Source: Tetraselmis striata (Eukaryota > Chlorophyta > Chlorodendrophyceae > Chlorodendrales > Chlorodendraceae). From it: a DNA stretch of 64,000 nt. The stretch is taken from contig VCJN01003207.1 of the NCBI GenBank assembly GCA_006384855.1, positions 62,001 through 126,000 on the forward strand, given 5' to 3'. The translations under genes were made by a program, and so were the position numbers. The notes under the pieces were generated by a model, which was not told the DNA's origin, did not search any database, and saw only the letters and a list, made by a program, of their open reading frames with translations. Shown in pieces: positions 20,860-33,295 of this stretch (its first letter is position 1; each line of letters begins with the position of its first letter).

Positions 20860-23800
20860 TCACTCGTCGCTGTCGGAGCTGCTGCTGTTGAGGGAGAGCC
20901 GACCCGGTCGATGCGGGGCATGGCTGCTGCCACCCCCGCAGCGGGCCATTGCCGAGCCCAATGAGCGTCGGAGTGATCCGTCACGTGCGGCAGATCCTGG
21001 CGTCGCCAGCCCGCGTTGAAGTCGCTCCACTGTGCGCGACAGGCGGCGCAGCTGGTGCGGCTTGCCGCCGAAGGCGCTGCCCGCCTGCACGCGCCGCAGT
21101 GCCGCGGCCAGTCCGCTGCTCGTCTCCGCTGCATCGCCGGCATCGCTCACCGTCGCCGATTGTCTGGCATTGCCGTCCCGCGCGGGATGGGAGAAGGGGG
21201 GCGGCAATCGTCGTGATGACTGGACATCGTGATTGTCGCTCGGAGCGAGTGATGCACCGAGGTCGCCCTCGGCCTCGGTCTGGACTCGAACAAGATGTCT
21301 GTCGACGAGTCGGAAAGAAAAGTCGCCCCCGCCGTCGTCGTCGCGGGAGGGTGCCAAAAGCGATGGCGCCGAGGGCGGAACAAACTCTGTAGTATCGGCC
21401 TCGTCGCCTGCCGCTAGCAGCTGCGCCGCCTGCTCGCGTAGGCCGGCGATCCTAGCGTGCACAGCGCGCACGGCTAGTCGTGCAGCCGCCAACCTCGCGC
21501 CCGCCGCGGCAGCGGCAGCCTCCGCATCCGCGGCCCGGCGAATTAGTTCGTCGATTTCCGCCAATACAGCGCCCGCGCGGTCTCGGAGGCGCGACCCGCG
21601 TGCCAGCAACTGTCTCGCCCCGGCCGTTGTTGAGCCACTGGCATCGCTGCGCTGAGTCGAAAGCTCTGCCTGCAATCGTTGAGTCGGAAGCTCTGCCTGC
21701 AATCGAATATCGCGCATGGTTTTGACGACTTCACGTCAGGCTGCTGTGCGATGAGCATCAGGCGGCGGTAAAATTGCGCTTGCTTGTGCTTTCGAGACGT
21801 ACTGGGGTAGCATCAATAATAAACTCGCTTGTGCTCACTTGGTTTCGGAGCAGCAGGGCCTTCGGATCGCGAACGGCGAACAGCGACGGGGCATTTTATT
21901 TCAGAAAATTGCTCATGGTTTCGGATCAGTTCCATTACTTGTAGTGTCGTCATTTATTACTCGGCGACGACGAAAAATATGGTACGTATAATCATGATTT
22001 CGGAGCGACATGGGCAGTGGTGCTGGGATGAGGTACCCGGGGCGGTCATACTAGGAGTTTTCATTTGTGGAAAGTGTAGAAAGCTGATAGCTGCGGACGA
22101 CATAATGTCGCTGTGTGCTATATAATATATAAGCGGAATAAGTAGGCTGCGTTAAGTCTACGCATGGATATTGATACGGATAGTAGGAGCGCATGCGGCG
22201 CGGCGGCGCGGCCGGGGGAGGGGGGGCAGCAGCGGCATCCTCGCCCAACATCTTCAGCCGCGCACCTCATGTCGCCACCGGGCGAGGTCCAGCTCCAGCA
22301 CGCCCGCTTCTCGGCGTAGCGCGTCCACCTCGCGTTCCGCAGCCCTCGCGCTCGCCTGCACACGAGAAGTGCGCTCCCTTCGCTCGAGGGCCTCTCGCTC
22401 CGCGCGCGCCGCCTCGTCGGCTAACGCTGCGGCTTCCGACTCGGCTGTGCTGCACTCGCGCAGGAGGGACGCCCATCCCGGTGCAGGCCAGCCGCCGACC
22501 GAGCGCCGCAGCCGTGCGTACGCGAGTGCCTCCACGTCCTCTCGCACCTGCGAGGCCTCGGATGCCACCACTACGACCTCGCGCCCATCGACACGTCCAG
22601 CTGCTATCTCCTCGTGGCGGTCGATACGGTCGCGAAGCGCCGAGGAGCGCGACTCCGCAACCAGCAGCGCCCCGCTTGCGGCGTGTAGCTCCCGACGCGC
22701 GCCCTCGATTAAGTTCTCGTCCGCGCGGACCTCTGCGCCATGACATGAAAGCGCGGGAACATACCGTCACGGTACCAATTGAATGTCGTTACTATCATTA
22801 TTGTTATCAATTCACGAAAGCATTGGCAGGTTCGTCCATGATGAAGCGCATACCCAGCGGCCTCGCACCCATATGGTAGGTATGGCAGAGTCTAGCAGAC
22901 ATCCCGACAGTGGCAAGTCCCATTATACCAGGCATGTTCAGATCAAAGTCTCACCATGAACAGCGCTCCATGAGCTATAGCAGTGTCCATGATCAGTGTA
23001 CTCTCCACAGAGCATTTTGCAACCAGAACACGCCGATTCCGTTGGATACCACACCAGTAATTGTCGGTATTTTGGTTGTGCCTAGAATGATCGATCCAAA
23101 GCTATCACATATACTAAAGACGCTTGAAGGTACACGGTATAACCCATGCAGTATTGCCCGTAGTGGAATGGCGCATCACTGTGGATCGACCGGAATGTGT
23201 GGTGGCAGCATGAGGCTGATCCCCCTGGAGGAGTTGAATCCCAGTGATGATGCGACAGGTCCAACTCAAAACCTCACGCCTGGTCGCGCGAAATTGGGGC
23301 TCCATCTGATAATGAACAGCGGGTGTGCTTCAAGCAAGGCAGGAGGGTGAGGACCTACCTGGCTGCGCTGGATGTTGCAAGTGAGCGGCTTTTTTGTGCA
23401 GAGTCCAAGGCGGATTCCAGACAGGCAGCGGAGGCGTATGTAGGTTGTCCGCCACACTGTCCGAGGGCGGATGTACTAGGTTGCCTGGAGGCTGCGCGGT
23501 GTCTGCAGTCATGAAAGGCTGCACCCGCAGCGGCAACGTCACCGCTGGCAGGGGTGGCTGGAACTCTTCGCGTGGCGCGTGCGTGGTGATGCGTCGGTAC
23601 GGTTGCGGAAGGCTCGACAGCGGGCGGGCAGGGCTGCTGGTGGCGGCCACCGCGGCAAGAGATTTATGTGAAGTCGCCTCTGCCGCAGCTCCAGTGACAC
23701 TGGGCCCGGCGCCCGGCCGCATGGATTCTTGGGACTGGAGCGCCATCCAGCTTCCCCGCCCTGGCGCATTCCCCCTGCTGGGTGCTTGGCGGGGATCATT

Positions 23801-26800
23801 CTGGTCGCGGAGCCCCTCTAGCAGCGATTCCTCGCCACCCACCACTTCGCCGCGGCTGCCATTGCCGTGAACGCTGTCAGCCGACTCAGCGTCGCGGCGC
23901 TGTGCAGCGGTCAGCCGTGACAGGCACTCTTGCAGCGCCGCTACGCGGGCCCCGAACGCCGTGGCCTCCTCGGCCAGCTGAGCCAACTGCTCCGCCGCGT
24001 CGGGGGAGCCGACTTCCGGACTGGCGGCCACGAAACTCGGGGACGGAACCGCTGGCGCAAGGCTGCCTGAGATCGCTACCTCCATGGGAACGCCGGTTGC
24101 ATCCAACTCCTGCCCCTCCGCTCCATCACGCGCAGCTTCATGACCCTCATTGGTCTGGTCCAGGGCAATGGGATGGGAGTCCACCGGGGAGCGTCGCAGC
24201 TCCCTGTGGATATCCCACACCAGGCTAGGTGCCCTGGGCATGGCGTTGGTCCCCTCTTGTGGGGGAGCCTCTCGCGGCAGCGGCACCGGCGCATTTGCTG
24301 CGCCATTCGCAGGAGATGACTGCTGCCAGTGGTGCTCCCGAGGCGGTGCTCCCTGTGGGCTGAAACCCAGTGACTCGGACAGCTCCAGGATATCCTGCGC
24401 GGCGGGCGTCATGTCACGGGAGTCAGGCGGCAGTGTCTGGAGTCTTTCACCATATGGCAGGAACTACGCGGACAGCAGCAAGTGGCCACCTAGATGGGAA
24501 CGCGGGGCTCGGCATAACACAAATCTGAACCAAACTATACCGTAGAATTACATACGGTCCGCGAGAGGCGCTGCTGAGCAAGCTCGATGATGTGGACTTT
24601 CTCAAGGTGTGCGACAAACTGCAGTAGCCTGACAGGATGGAAAGCAGGCTGCAGGGAGGAGGGGGGGGGGGGGGGGGGGGGGGTTCCGGCCACTGCACAG
24701 CGCTGACTGCCACCTAAAGTACCACTTGTGCTGCCCATCTCGGCCCACTTGCAGACCATCAAGCAGGTGCTGCCGACGCTGCTCTGCAAGGTGCGAGAGG
24801 GGCCTGAAGGCCAGCGCCGCCTTCCCTCCCCCTTTCTCAACCTCAGGCCAATTGTTTCACTGTTGTATCAATTGTTTTGCACCTTCGCGTCGGAGTATTG
24901 GTTCGTGGAGTATTTGGAGTATCTATTTCTTCTCTTTGATAGTTTTTCCCTCGCGGCGGGGGGGGGGGGGGGGGGGGGGTCGAAAGCGTCATTTATCCGC
25001 AGACCGTTTGTGATTGTACGGTAGTGCTATGGTATTATTTTCTGGACGATGCGGCTGAGGAATATCATCATACAATGCGTTTCCTGTTCCTTGGGAGTTA
25101 CAATACGTAGCCCCTGCCCCGAATGACACTATTATACCGGTGCCTGCAGTATTTCTAAATGAGGCGGAAACCGTTTCAGTCAGCTATTCCCTGAAAGCGC
25201 CGCCTGTGCGACACACTCACTTGTCATATGTTTATGGGATAGGCATGAGGCCGCGCAGTCACCTGCAGCCGGTCACCTCCGGGGGTAGCCCAGCGCTCAG
25301 CATATGAAGCAACCGACGCTTCCATTTCTGCCAGCGCCGCAATAAGCCGCGGCGACCCGGCTGCTGTGCGCGCGGGCGATGATGGTGCCGTCAGGTGCGG
25401 CCACCCTGACAGGGGCTCGTACATTGGCGTGGCCTCGCTGGCGCCTACTAGGGGACTGGACGAGCTCTGGGCGGCCTCAGGCCAGCCCCGGCCGTCCCAG
25501 CCTGGCAACGGCATGCTCTGTGGCGGCGAGCTGGCGGCCAAGGAAGCAGTGGGGGAGCCAAAGCCGTCAAGCATGCGCAAGCTGGGCGAGCTCAGCTCGG
25601 CTGGCCCTGCTGCTGCCGCCGGGCTGTGCTCCTCTGGGCCCCATGTCGGCGGGCTGCGCTCCAGTGACGGTGGTGCTGATGGACTGGCTGCCCCCCTTTC
25701 AAAAGGAGGTGAGTTCCTGTGCAGGTAAGTGCACATCAGGGCTTGCAATATAAATGGCGAGATGGCGGCACGATGAGTGAGGAGAGTGCGGGAGTGAGCA
25801 GTCAATGGTGTGCGGGATCGGCATGGTCGCACTGCGTTCACCGCTGAATTAGGCAGATGTGTCACGCGGGAGGACAAGTGTGAGAAGGAGAAGGGTGAAA
25901 CCGGAAAGCAACATCGCTCACCCTGGAGACAGTTCACCACCCGATTGGACGCCCTCCTCAGTAGCAGCGGCAGCCATCGCAGCCATGGTGGCACTGCCCG
26001 TGCGACCCAGCTGCGCCATCAAAACGGTCTCAAGGGCGCGCAGCCGGCCAGCAAGGCGAGCCGCGGCGGCGGCAGCACCCGGAGACACACCGGCGGCCCC
26101 CTCCGCACCGCCTCCCGCTTGTGCGCGCGCCAATAGCCCCTCCAGCAGCTCCAGCCGCTGCCGCACCTCCAACAGCAGGCCGCCCGGGCCGTCTCCCCCC
26201 CAGCTGGGGCTAGCCGCCGACGCAGCAAAGTCCAGCTGACGGGCTGCCCCCGAGGACGCGCGAGGTGGCGGCCGGCGGGGACGGGGCGCTGACTGCCGCA
26301 GGTGACGCAATCGCTGCAGTGCTTCTGCACGGCTGCTGCGCTGCGTCGGGCCGCTGCTGCCCAGCGCTGGCTCTCCCCGCCTCGCCGCAGCTGGGGCGGG
26401 ATAACAAAGGGATGAAACAAACGCGAGGTCCGGCGTCAGCCATTGCAGTTGTGGCAGCTTCCGGCCTCCAGCAGCGTCACGATATATCCAGACATGCGCC
26501 CAAGTGTTTGAAATAAAGACAGGCAGCTTGGTCCCCACTGATTGCCGGCACTGTTGGCAGCATCATACAGCGGCGGTACGAGTACGGTCGACGTTGTGAT
26601 GTTATTGGAATACACACGTGCGGAGAGGTGGCGCAGCTTGCCGCAATCGAGAATGATATTGCCATCTCTTCTTTTCGTGATCATGCAAGGGCAGGGCAGC
26701 GCATTGGCCATGCATGCATGCGCTCACCCGTGGCGGCCGGGGAGGGCGCCATCTTCCCTGCCGGCTGATGGTCCCCGTGTCGGTCAGGCGTGCCTGTCAT

Positions 26801-27763
26801 GCTGCCAGCCCTTGATGTCCCCGGGGTCTGGGAATGTCGCTCGCCCACGGACGCTTGCAGCTGCTCCAGCTCCCGCTGCACCCCCGCCAGCACGCCCTCC
26901 AGCGACCCCATCTTGGCCAGCACCGCCTGTAGCTGGTCGCGCTCCGGCGAGCCAGCGGTGTGTCCATCAATGTCGCCCCGCGAGCCCCCCTCGTCTCCCA
27001 GCGGCACCCATGCCACGCTGGCCTCCAGGCTGCCTCCGCCATGATCGCCCTGAAAGCCATCCTCCCCCGACGAGACGCGCTGCTCGCCAACTGCACCAGC
27101 GCGCAGCGCAGCAAAGCCATCCACCGCGGCCTGCAATCCCTCGGCTGCAGCTTTCGCCGCTGCAAGGCCATCGACTGGCGGCAACCCCGGCTGAGCGGAC
27201 GCCGCTGCGGCTGAGGCCAGTGCCGCCTCGGTCGCGCTGCATGCCGCTGCCAACAGCGAGGCCACCTCCGACTCCACGGCCGGAGGCAGTGTCTGCGGCT
27301 CCGACCGCTCCGTCGGCGACGCTAACACTGGGCGATGCTGATAGCGCCGCCCGCGCAGCGGATGCGACCCCACCAGGTCGTAATAAAATTGTGCAAAGGC
27401 AGGACACGAGGAGGAGGAGGAGGAGGAGGAGGAGGAGGAGGAGGAGGGGGAGGGGGAGGGAGAAAAGGACGGCTCTGCGGTGGAAGCCGCCCTGTCCATG
27501 GGGCTCGCGTCTTGCCTCTGGCCCTGCTCCGCTTCAAGCAGCGGCCCGTTTGACGGCGAGGCGGCGCGAACGGGGCTCGGCGAGGGGCTGGCTGGGAAAC
27601 TCGCCCAATCAGCCCCGGACGCTTCCCCTTCGCGGGATAGATGATGTTCATGCACTTCCTCTTGCGATTCCGCCCGCTGCTCGGGCAGCATATCGCCCGA
27701 AGAGCGCCTGCCGCCATCTCTCTCCGGATGGTCATCGCTCCCTGCGACGGTGGGCATATCCAT
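20860..27763 (-). CDS. Large Ala/Ser-rich coiled-coil protein, unknown function
   Basis: Six exons join in phase on the minus strand: 26728-27763, 25922-26390, 25263-25716, 23359-24394, 22266-22732 and 20860-21696, giving 1432 residues from the ATG at 27763 (an earlier start is possible). A low-complexity N-terminal third includes a Ser run encoded by an AGG/TCC triplet array (27416-27446). Coiled-coil segments follow in different exons: LEGVLAGVQRELEQLQ, LLLEVRQRLELLEGLLARAQ, AEQLAQLAEEATAFGARVAAL, a long Glu/Arg/Ala helix in exon 5 (ALADEAARAEREALERRERT) and another in exon 6. Linkers are Pro/Ser-rich, and the C-terminus is an Ser/Asp/Glu cluster (SLNSSSSDSDE). No catalytic motif is visible. 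The pattern suits a cytoskeletal, basal-body or scaffold protein, but that is a guess. Intron 3 may hold a further in-frame exon. Confidence 0.7.
24556..24618 (-). CDS. Candidate 63-nt cassette exon of the coiled-coil gene
   Basis: Inside the intron between exons 3 and 4, a stretch bounded by a good acceptor (ctactgcag) and donor (gtatgt) on the minus strand is exactly 21 codons with no stop and phase 0 at both ends, matching its neighbours. It reads FVAHLEKVHIIELAQQRLSR plus Thr, amphipathic like the rest of the protein. Exons 3 and 4 also join in phase without it, so it may be optional. A 24-nt C run (sense strand) lies about 40 bp upstream of it. Confidence 0.45.
27418..27446. repeat. (AGG)n trinucleotide run coding poly-Ser
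   Basis: Lies in exon 1 of the coiled-coil gene; on the minus strand it reads TCC repeats and gives a run of about 14 serines. Length variation would change the protein without shifting the frame. Confidence 0.9.
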
Positions 27764-28777
27764 GCGCGCCTGACTCCGGCGGCCAGGCCAGCCACAAGGT
27801 CACGCTAGACCTCTGCTGGCAGTCTCGCGCTGCCGCCCTGGGAGACGGCCATCTCGCGAGCCCCTGACGGGGGCCCGCGGGTGCTGTAGTCTGAATTCCC
27901 TGATCGCAGAGGGGGAGATGGACGTCAGCAGGGACTTGTAGCGGTTGAAAGCGACGGAGTTCGTGGGATTGCTGGGATCAGAAGGCGTCTACCTATTCAC
28001 CTCACATCGGCGCGGATTGGGGTGGTGTTATGTGTGTGTGTGTGTGGGGGGGGGGGGGGAAGGGGGGGGGGCGTGCATTGTTACCCTTCGCTACTCCATG
28101 TCATCCCCCCTGCTTCCTATTATTGAAATGAAAATTGACTATGCAAGCCTCGCCACATGGGAGCGACCTATTCCCCTGGCTCTTGAAGTAGTGAATGCCA
28201 GGCCTCGACCTGGAACCAGCCGAAACAAAATATGCCTTTTCCGCCCTCACACCGCGCAGCCCCCCGATAAGGTTCGGCCGCGCCACTACGCCGATGAGCT
28301 GGTCAACCGATGAGCGCAGCCCCTTCGCCCCCGCCTCGCGGCCCCAGCTTCAGCGCCGAGCCACCTGTCACCCCCACCACTCCGCTCCGCACATCAATGA
28401 GGACCGTGCCGGCGTGCATTCCGAACCTGACCTGCCCGCGCGTCGACCCCAAGCAGCAGCGGGCGGTCAACTCCTGGGGGATGTGCTCCTCCGCGCCTTT
28501 TGGGTCCCGATGACCCCCTTCCTCACGCGCCTGCCTCGCCTCGGCAGCCCGCCGCGCTCGACCTCCAGCCACTGCCTCGAAAGCCACAACGGCTGGTAAA
28601 AAGATCGAGTCTTCTCTCCAACGGCGTTGTGACGAGCGACGGCGGTATGCTTTCGTGGCGAACGCCCTGGCGGTTGTGTATGAACCACGAACGAAGTCGC
28701 GGGAGTCGCACAGCTTATTTGGCGAATTTACTTTATTTTTAAACTAATCCTTATCTCCATGTATTAATTAACAATAA
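27764..28777. other. Spacer with G runs
   Basis: GT/G tract at 28027-28070. GC-rich 28300-28600 has a 94-codon minus frame (AGTVLIDVRSGVVGVTGG) and competing plus frames; I cannot say that any is a gene. Confidence 0.4.
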
Positions 28778-30861
28778 GGCCAGTGAGATTTAATTGTCGG
28801 TTTTAGGTCCCCCCCCCCTCTGATTTGCGCCCTCCCTCCAGAGATTCTGTAGCTGGGTGATGTTCTATTTTAAAGTACTGTGCACCCTACTGCCAACACG
28901 CAAACTGCGTTGTAAGCGCCGGTTTGTTCAGTAGCAACCTACATTTGCGTAAGACTGTGCATGTACACTCATGGGAACAACATTAAGAGCTGAAACCACA
29001 TAATTACAGTGGTTTATGGCTACAATACAAAGGCATTGCTCAGCACATCTAGTTGTCCGCTACTCTGCCGGCGGTGGCTCAGGTTTTTGCCCCGCGCCTT
29101 CTTTCCAGTTCTAGTGCACGAAGCAGTTGCTTGCCATTTGATAGCCCCTAGCATAATACTTCTCATTGTTATTTAGGCATGTCTGGCAAATACACCGTGG
29201 CGTGGTGAATACCGCTGCTAGCTTGTCATCAATGAAGGCGCCGTCTGGATCCATTGACATGCCAGCACACAGTGCACATAGCATTGACTCGACAATGACA
29301 TCGGCGTCCCCATCATAGGTCTTGCGGCGCTTGTTGCCAATGCTGTAGAATGTGAGCTCCACCACTTGTAAGTTGGCTGTCACACACAAACACATTGTGC
29401 AAGGGGTGATCTTGGTCCAATGGCTGCGTAACACCGACATATGCGTCGGAAGCCATGACACCATGCAATGCTTGAGTAGCTAGCACCCTGCACCAAATGG
29501 CAAAGAACTCAGTCAAGGGATATATTAACATGCAAAATTGCAAAGTAAGAAAAAATAATCTGCAACAGGCAGGCAAATGGGCACATGACCAGCACCTGCA
29601 TGCAGACTCCTCGTGCGCAGTGAATCGCGCAGCATGCTGCATGGTGGAAGGCGCCTTGTGCGAGTAGATGCACCTTTGCTTCCTGGATTTCGGCTTGTTG
29701 CATAGAACCAATCCCCTGATGTTGGCAGCTTTGCCAATGCTGAAATCCTTCTTGTTGGGAATGATGTGAATCATGGATTCCAGCGTCTCAATGGGTGCCG
29801 CTTCTGCAGTTGCTTCTTGTGCATGCTGGGTAGCAGCAGCAGTAGCATGCCGCCACGGCCGCGAGCAACACTACCCCGTCCGGCCTGGCCACGGCCACGG
29901 CCATAGCCACGGCCGTTCCCGCTGCCTGTAGCACTGTGCGTTGCTTGACGCCGGGCCTTTGCACGCGCAATCAGGGACGGCTGGTGCTCACCTGTGAATG
30001 GCCTCCTCATTGACTCCGTGAGGGGCAGATATTGGATTTTGTCTTTCCTGTCCTCCTTATGACCTGTAGGGCGACCTCGAATTGGAAGTGCCTAGTGGGC
30101 ACATCCTCCATGACATCGTGTACGTTCACGTGCAGCAAACGGTTGGCGGTGACGCTGGCTGAGGGCCGCCGTCGCTTTCGCCCGGAGCCAGTGACTATGT
30201 CCTCGTGCTCCACGCACACCATCGTCACTTGCTCCACGAGGTCAAAGGACAACTCCGGGTCTATGTCCTTCGCCACATGCTGCATCAGCTGGTAGCAAGT
30301 GTGTGCTTGTAGCCAGTGCTCGTCAAAGACTTGCAGCGGTGCCCGCCCACCGCGTAGCCTGCCATCCCAGGTCGCGGCCACTTTCACAGTGCAGTTGGCG
30401 TTGCGTGCCATCGCGCCGTTGGTATTAGCTCGACGACGCGGCCGCTTACGGACCCTACCTCCGGCGCTAGACACTGGCTGGCACAGGTTGGTTTAATGGT
30501 GTTTGCTGCTCAGGGCATCCATTGCGCACCGGCCGGTATGCGTGCAGATGCATGCAGCGGCGCGGCGGTGGCGGAGCGTACATACCTACACTACGGGTAC
30601 CGGGTACTTACTCTGCGTGATAATCTTCCGATATCGCCTTTTTCACCTAGCTCATGTAAGTATACTTACCCTGGGTACGCTGCGTTCGTGCGCGACAATA
30701 CTAGTTGGCCCGGTTGCAGTACGGTTGGGAAGTACTGCCAATGTACTGGCTACACAATTATCGGGATTATACTGAATAAATCCCCCCCCCCCCCCCCCCC
30801 CCCCCCCCTCTGATTTCGGCCAGAAAAGGACCCTAAAACCGACAATTAAATCTCACTGGCC
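28778..30861. mobile_element. PIF/Harbinger-like DNA transposon, 2.08 kb
   Basis: Inverted ends of about 33 bp: GGCCAGTGAGATTTAATTGT followed by CGGTTTTAGG at the left, mirrored at 30832-30861. TAA lies directly outside both ends (28775-28777 and 30862-30864), a 3-bp target duplication typical of PIF/Harbinger. Each end is followed inwards by a poly-C/poly-G run and the shared block TCTGATTT. The element carries a minus-strand spliced gene (29111-30474) but no DDE transposase that I can see, so it is probably non-autonomous or its class differs. The nearly identical ends suggest a recent insertion. Confidence 0.7.
29111..30474 (-). CDS. Unknown protein carried by the TAA-flanked transposon
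   Basis: Exon-like frames on the minus strand: 30474 downwards (SAGGRVRKRPRRRANTNG, a basic start, then a folded-looking segment with DIDPELSFDLVEQVTM), a consensus donor CACAG/GTGAGC near 29993, a second segment containing PIETLESMIHIIPNKKDF and NIRGLVLCNKPKSRKQRC, and a last segment reaching the stop at 29111 with a Cys cluster (CALCAGM ... CICQTC) and YYARGYQMASNC. The frame between the first and second segments must shift by one base around 30050, so the gene may be mutated or hold an intron I did not place. No known domain recognised; the basic start and Cys cluster would suit DNA binding, such as a transposon accessory protein. Confidence 0.4.
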
Positions 30862-30864
30862 TAA

Positions 30865-31547
30865 TCCTTTTTTGTTTTTTCGTCCCCGGCCCCGGACAGG
30901 ACTGGCAACAGTGAAACCCTTCTCTCGCAGCGTCTCTACGATCCTTTATTACGATCCTTTCCGTGATTCTCATCAACGAATCATTTATAGTAGACAACAG
31001 TTTAGCATAAATACAGCTCGCGATAATACAATATGCGACTGTTATCTCCGGAGATACATATGGGATATTAACTACTAACTACTGTAAAACTTTGAAGCAG
31101 AATAATCGCCCCCCCGCCCCCCCCGCCCCGCCCCCCTCCCCCGCTGACACCCGGCCGGTGGGACGCGACGACGACGGTACAGGGTATCGCATCATGTGTG
31201 AGGGCGTCGTCAGGATCGCTTTTACTCTCGGCGCTCGCCTTCCCAACAGCCGGCCTACACTGATGTAGCCACCGTCCTTGTGATCATCGTCTCAGCATCA
31301 AGCAGACAGAGCCCCGATCCCCTGACACACCCCTCGCCGAGCAGCCACTTTTCACCATAGCAAACTGTACAGAGCGCGTCATCACCTTGAATGGTCTTTT
31401 TGCGCGTGTCGGAAACAAGCTAGGCGAGACGACTACGACAATCTCCCCCCCCCCCCCCCCCCCCCCCCCCCGCCTTCCCCCTTTGCTCGACCGTCCGCCG
31501 AGTTATTCGTCCCTTAGTAGCAGCCTAAAACAAACGTGACAGTAACG
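30865..31547. other. Family A repeat copy and upstream region of the FAD oxidase gene
   Basis: 30890-30950 carries the family A core (GGCAACAGTGAAACCC). From 31100 to 31500 the sequence is C-rich, with a 26-nt C run at about 31445-31471 roughly 80 bp before the ATG. This is presumably promoter and 5' UTR; no TATA box was identified with confidence. Confidence 0.5.
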
Positions 31548-32162
31548 ATGCGGCGTGTCTCGGCAACAGCGTTTCCGGCCAGAACGCCGCCGCGAGCCCT
31601 CCTGCTGCTGGCCTTCCTGTTTGCGTCGCTGGCCACGGCGGCTGCGCTCCCGGTGGAGCCCGTGCTGGCCGTGAGTGTGCGAACTGTCAGCCGCTCGGAC
31701 AACTCCGGCAAGCGCGGCCCCTGCGAGCAGCTAGCCGACCGCGGCGGCGTCGGCGTGGTGTTGATGCCCTTCAGCGAGGAGTACCGCGCGGCGCTGTCGG
31801 GGAGCTGGAGCCCCAACGCGCAGGAGCGGCGCCCGCTGTGCGTCGTGCGGCCCTCGACCGCGGCGCACGTGGCAGCGCTGCTGCGCCAGGCCACGGAGGC
31901 GGGGTTCAGCGTGACGCCGCGCGGGGGAGGCCACACCCTCAGGTAGCCGTCACAGCACCGCACAACATGGCGTGGCGGCGGCGGCCTGTCTGCCTGTCCC
32001 CAGCGCTTGCCTGTGATATGAGCTGCCCTGGCCTTCCGGAACCCGCTTCCGCGCTCACTATGCCGGTCTGCAATCACCAGGAGCGCCGACAGCACCTCGG
32101 TGATGCTCGACCTGTCTGAACTCAAGGTGGGCACCGAAATACGCGGTGGGAGAGCAGGACGT

Positions 32163-32195
<33 letters not shown>

Positions 32196-33232
32196 CGAGC
32201 AGGCCGGAGGGGTCGACCGGAATGGCGGATGCAACGATGAAGTGATGATTGCGCCACCCAATGCAAGAGCAGCTGATGTGCTCCAACCGCTCTCGATGCT
32301 CGCAGGAGATCCGCTATCGCGAGGACGCGGAGGGGCGTATGGTGGCCAGCGTGCAGGGTGGCGCGCACATGGGCGCGCTTGTCCAGGCAGGCGAGGGCAA
32401 CGGGTGGGGGGTACCCGTGGGCACGCATCCTGCCCCCGGGTTTGGCCTCCTGACGCAGGCATGCCCCGTTGCCCGCATCCACCACGCCTGAGCTCCGGTC
32501 ATTTGCCTCTCCCCGGCGCCATGGAGCATGGCGGGGCGCGCAGCCTTGCCTTCGTTACCCATCGACACCGCACACACCCATCTGAATCCGGGGTGGCGAT
32601 GAGTGCAGGGCGGGGTGGGCTACCTCTCGCGCCAGGAGGGGCTCACACTGGACCACATCCTGTCGATCGAGGTGGCCGTTCCGTCTGGAGAGGTGAGAGC
32701 GCCTGCACAGCCCTGGCCACGGCAGTGCATGACGAGGAACGTGGAGGATCTGGGAGACGCTGACAGAGGGGAGGGAGCAGGAAGGGGCGGTGTGGAGTGT
32801 TTGTTTCATTGGCTCGGGTACCAGTGGCAAGGCGTGCTGAGCCTGTGTTTGTGCGCGCGTGTCGGCCTGCACCAGGTGTTGACCCTCTCGGAGGAAAGCA
32901 CGGGCAGGGAGGCGGACCTCTGGTGGGCAGTCAGGTGCCCCCCCCCCCTTCCCCACCTTTGTCCTCTTGCATACGAGTCCAAGTGACTCCTAGCCGTTGG
33001 CCAGCACAGCATAGCATGGCGACGGTCAAGGGCGCGCTGAGGGCATACTGCTGGCGCATCACAGGGGCGCTGCGCCCTTCTTCGGGGTCGTCACTGGCGC
33101 CGAGCTGCAGGCGGTGAACATCTCGGCAGGTGCGCCGCCGCCGCCGCTGCCCCATCATTCAGGCCGTGGACGTGCACCGCGGCGCTGTGGCGCTTGTGGG
33201 GGTGCCGTTGCATGCGCGCGTGTGTGCGTGTG

Positions 33233-33295
<63 letters not shown>

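Noticed and set aside
24720-24800. A plus-strand exon reading ISAHLQTIKQVLPTLLCK
   Set aside because: Attractive text, but no plus-strand gene can be built around it and it lies in an intron of the minus-strand gene; phases for a minus-strand exon at the same place also failed except for very short pieces.
26542-27867. A 441-codon plus-strand open frame
   Set aside because: It is antisense to exon 1 of the coiled-coil gene; its Arg/Pro-rich text is the usual shadow of GC-rich coding DNA, and the minus-strand exons have matching splice phases.
29840-29960. An RGG/Gly-Arg-rich domain in the transposon cargo
   Set aside because: The stretch fits between a consensus donor (CACAG/GTGAGC) and an acceptor whose phase joins the flanking frames, so it is more likely intronic.
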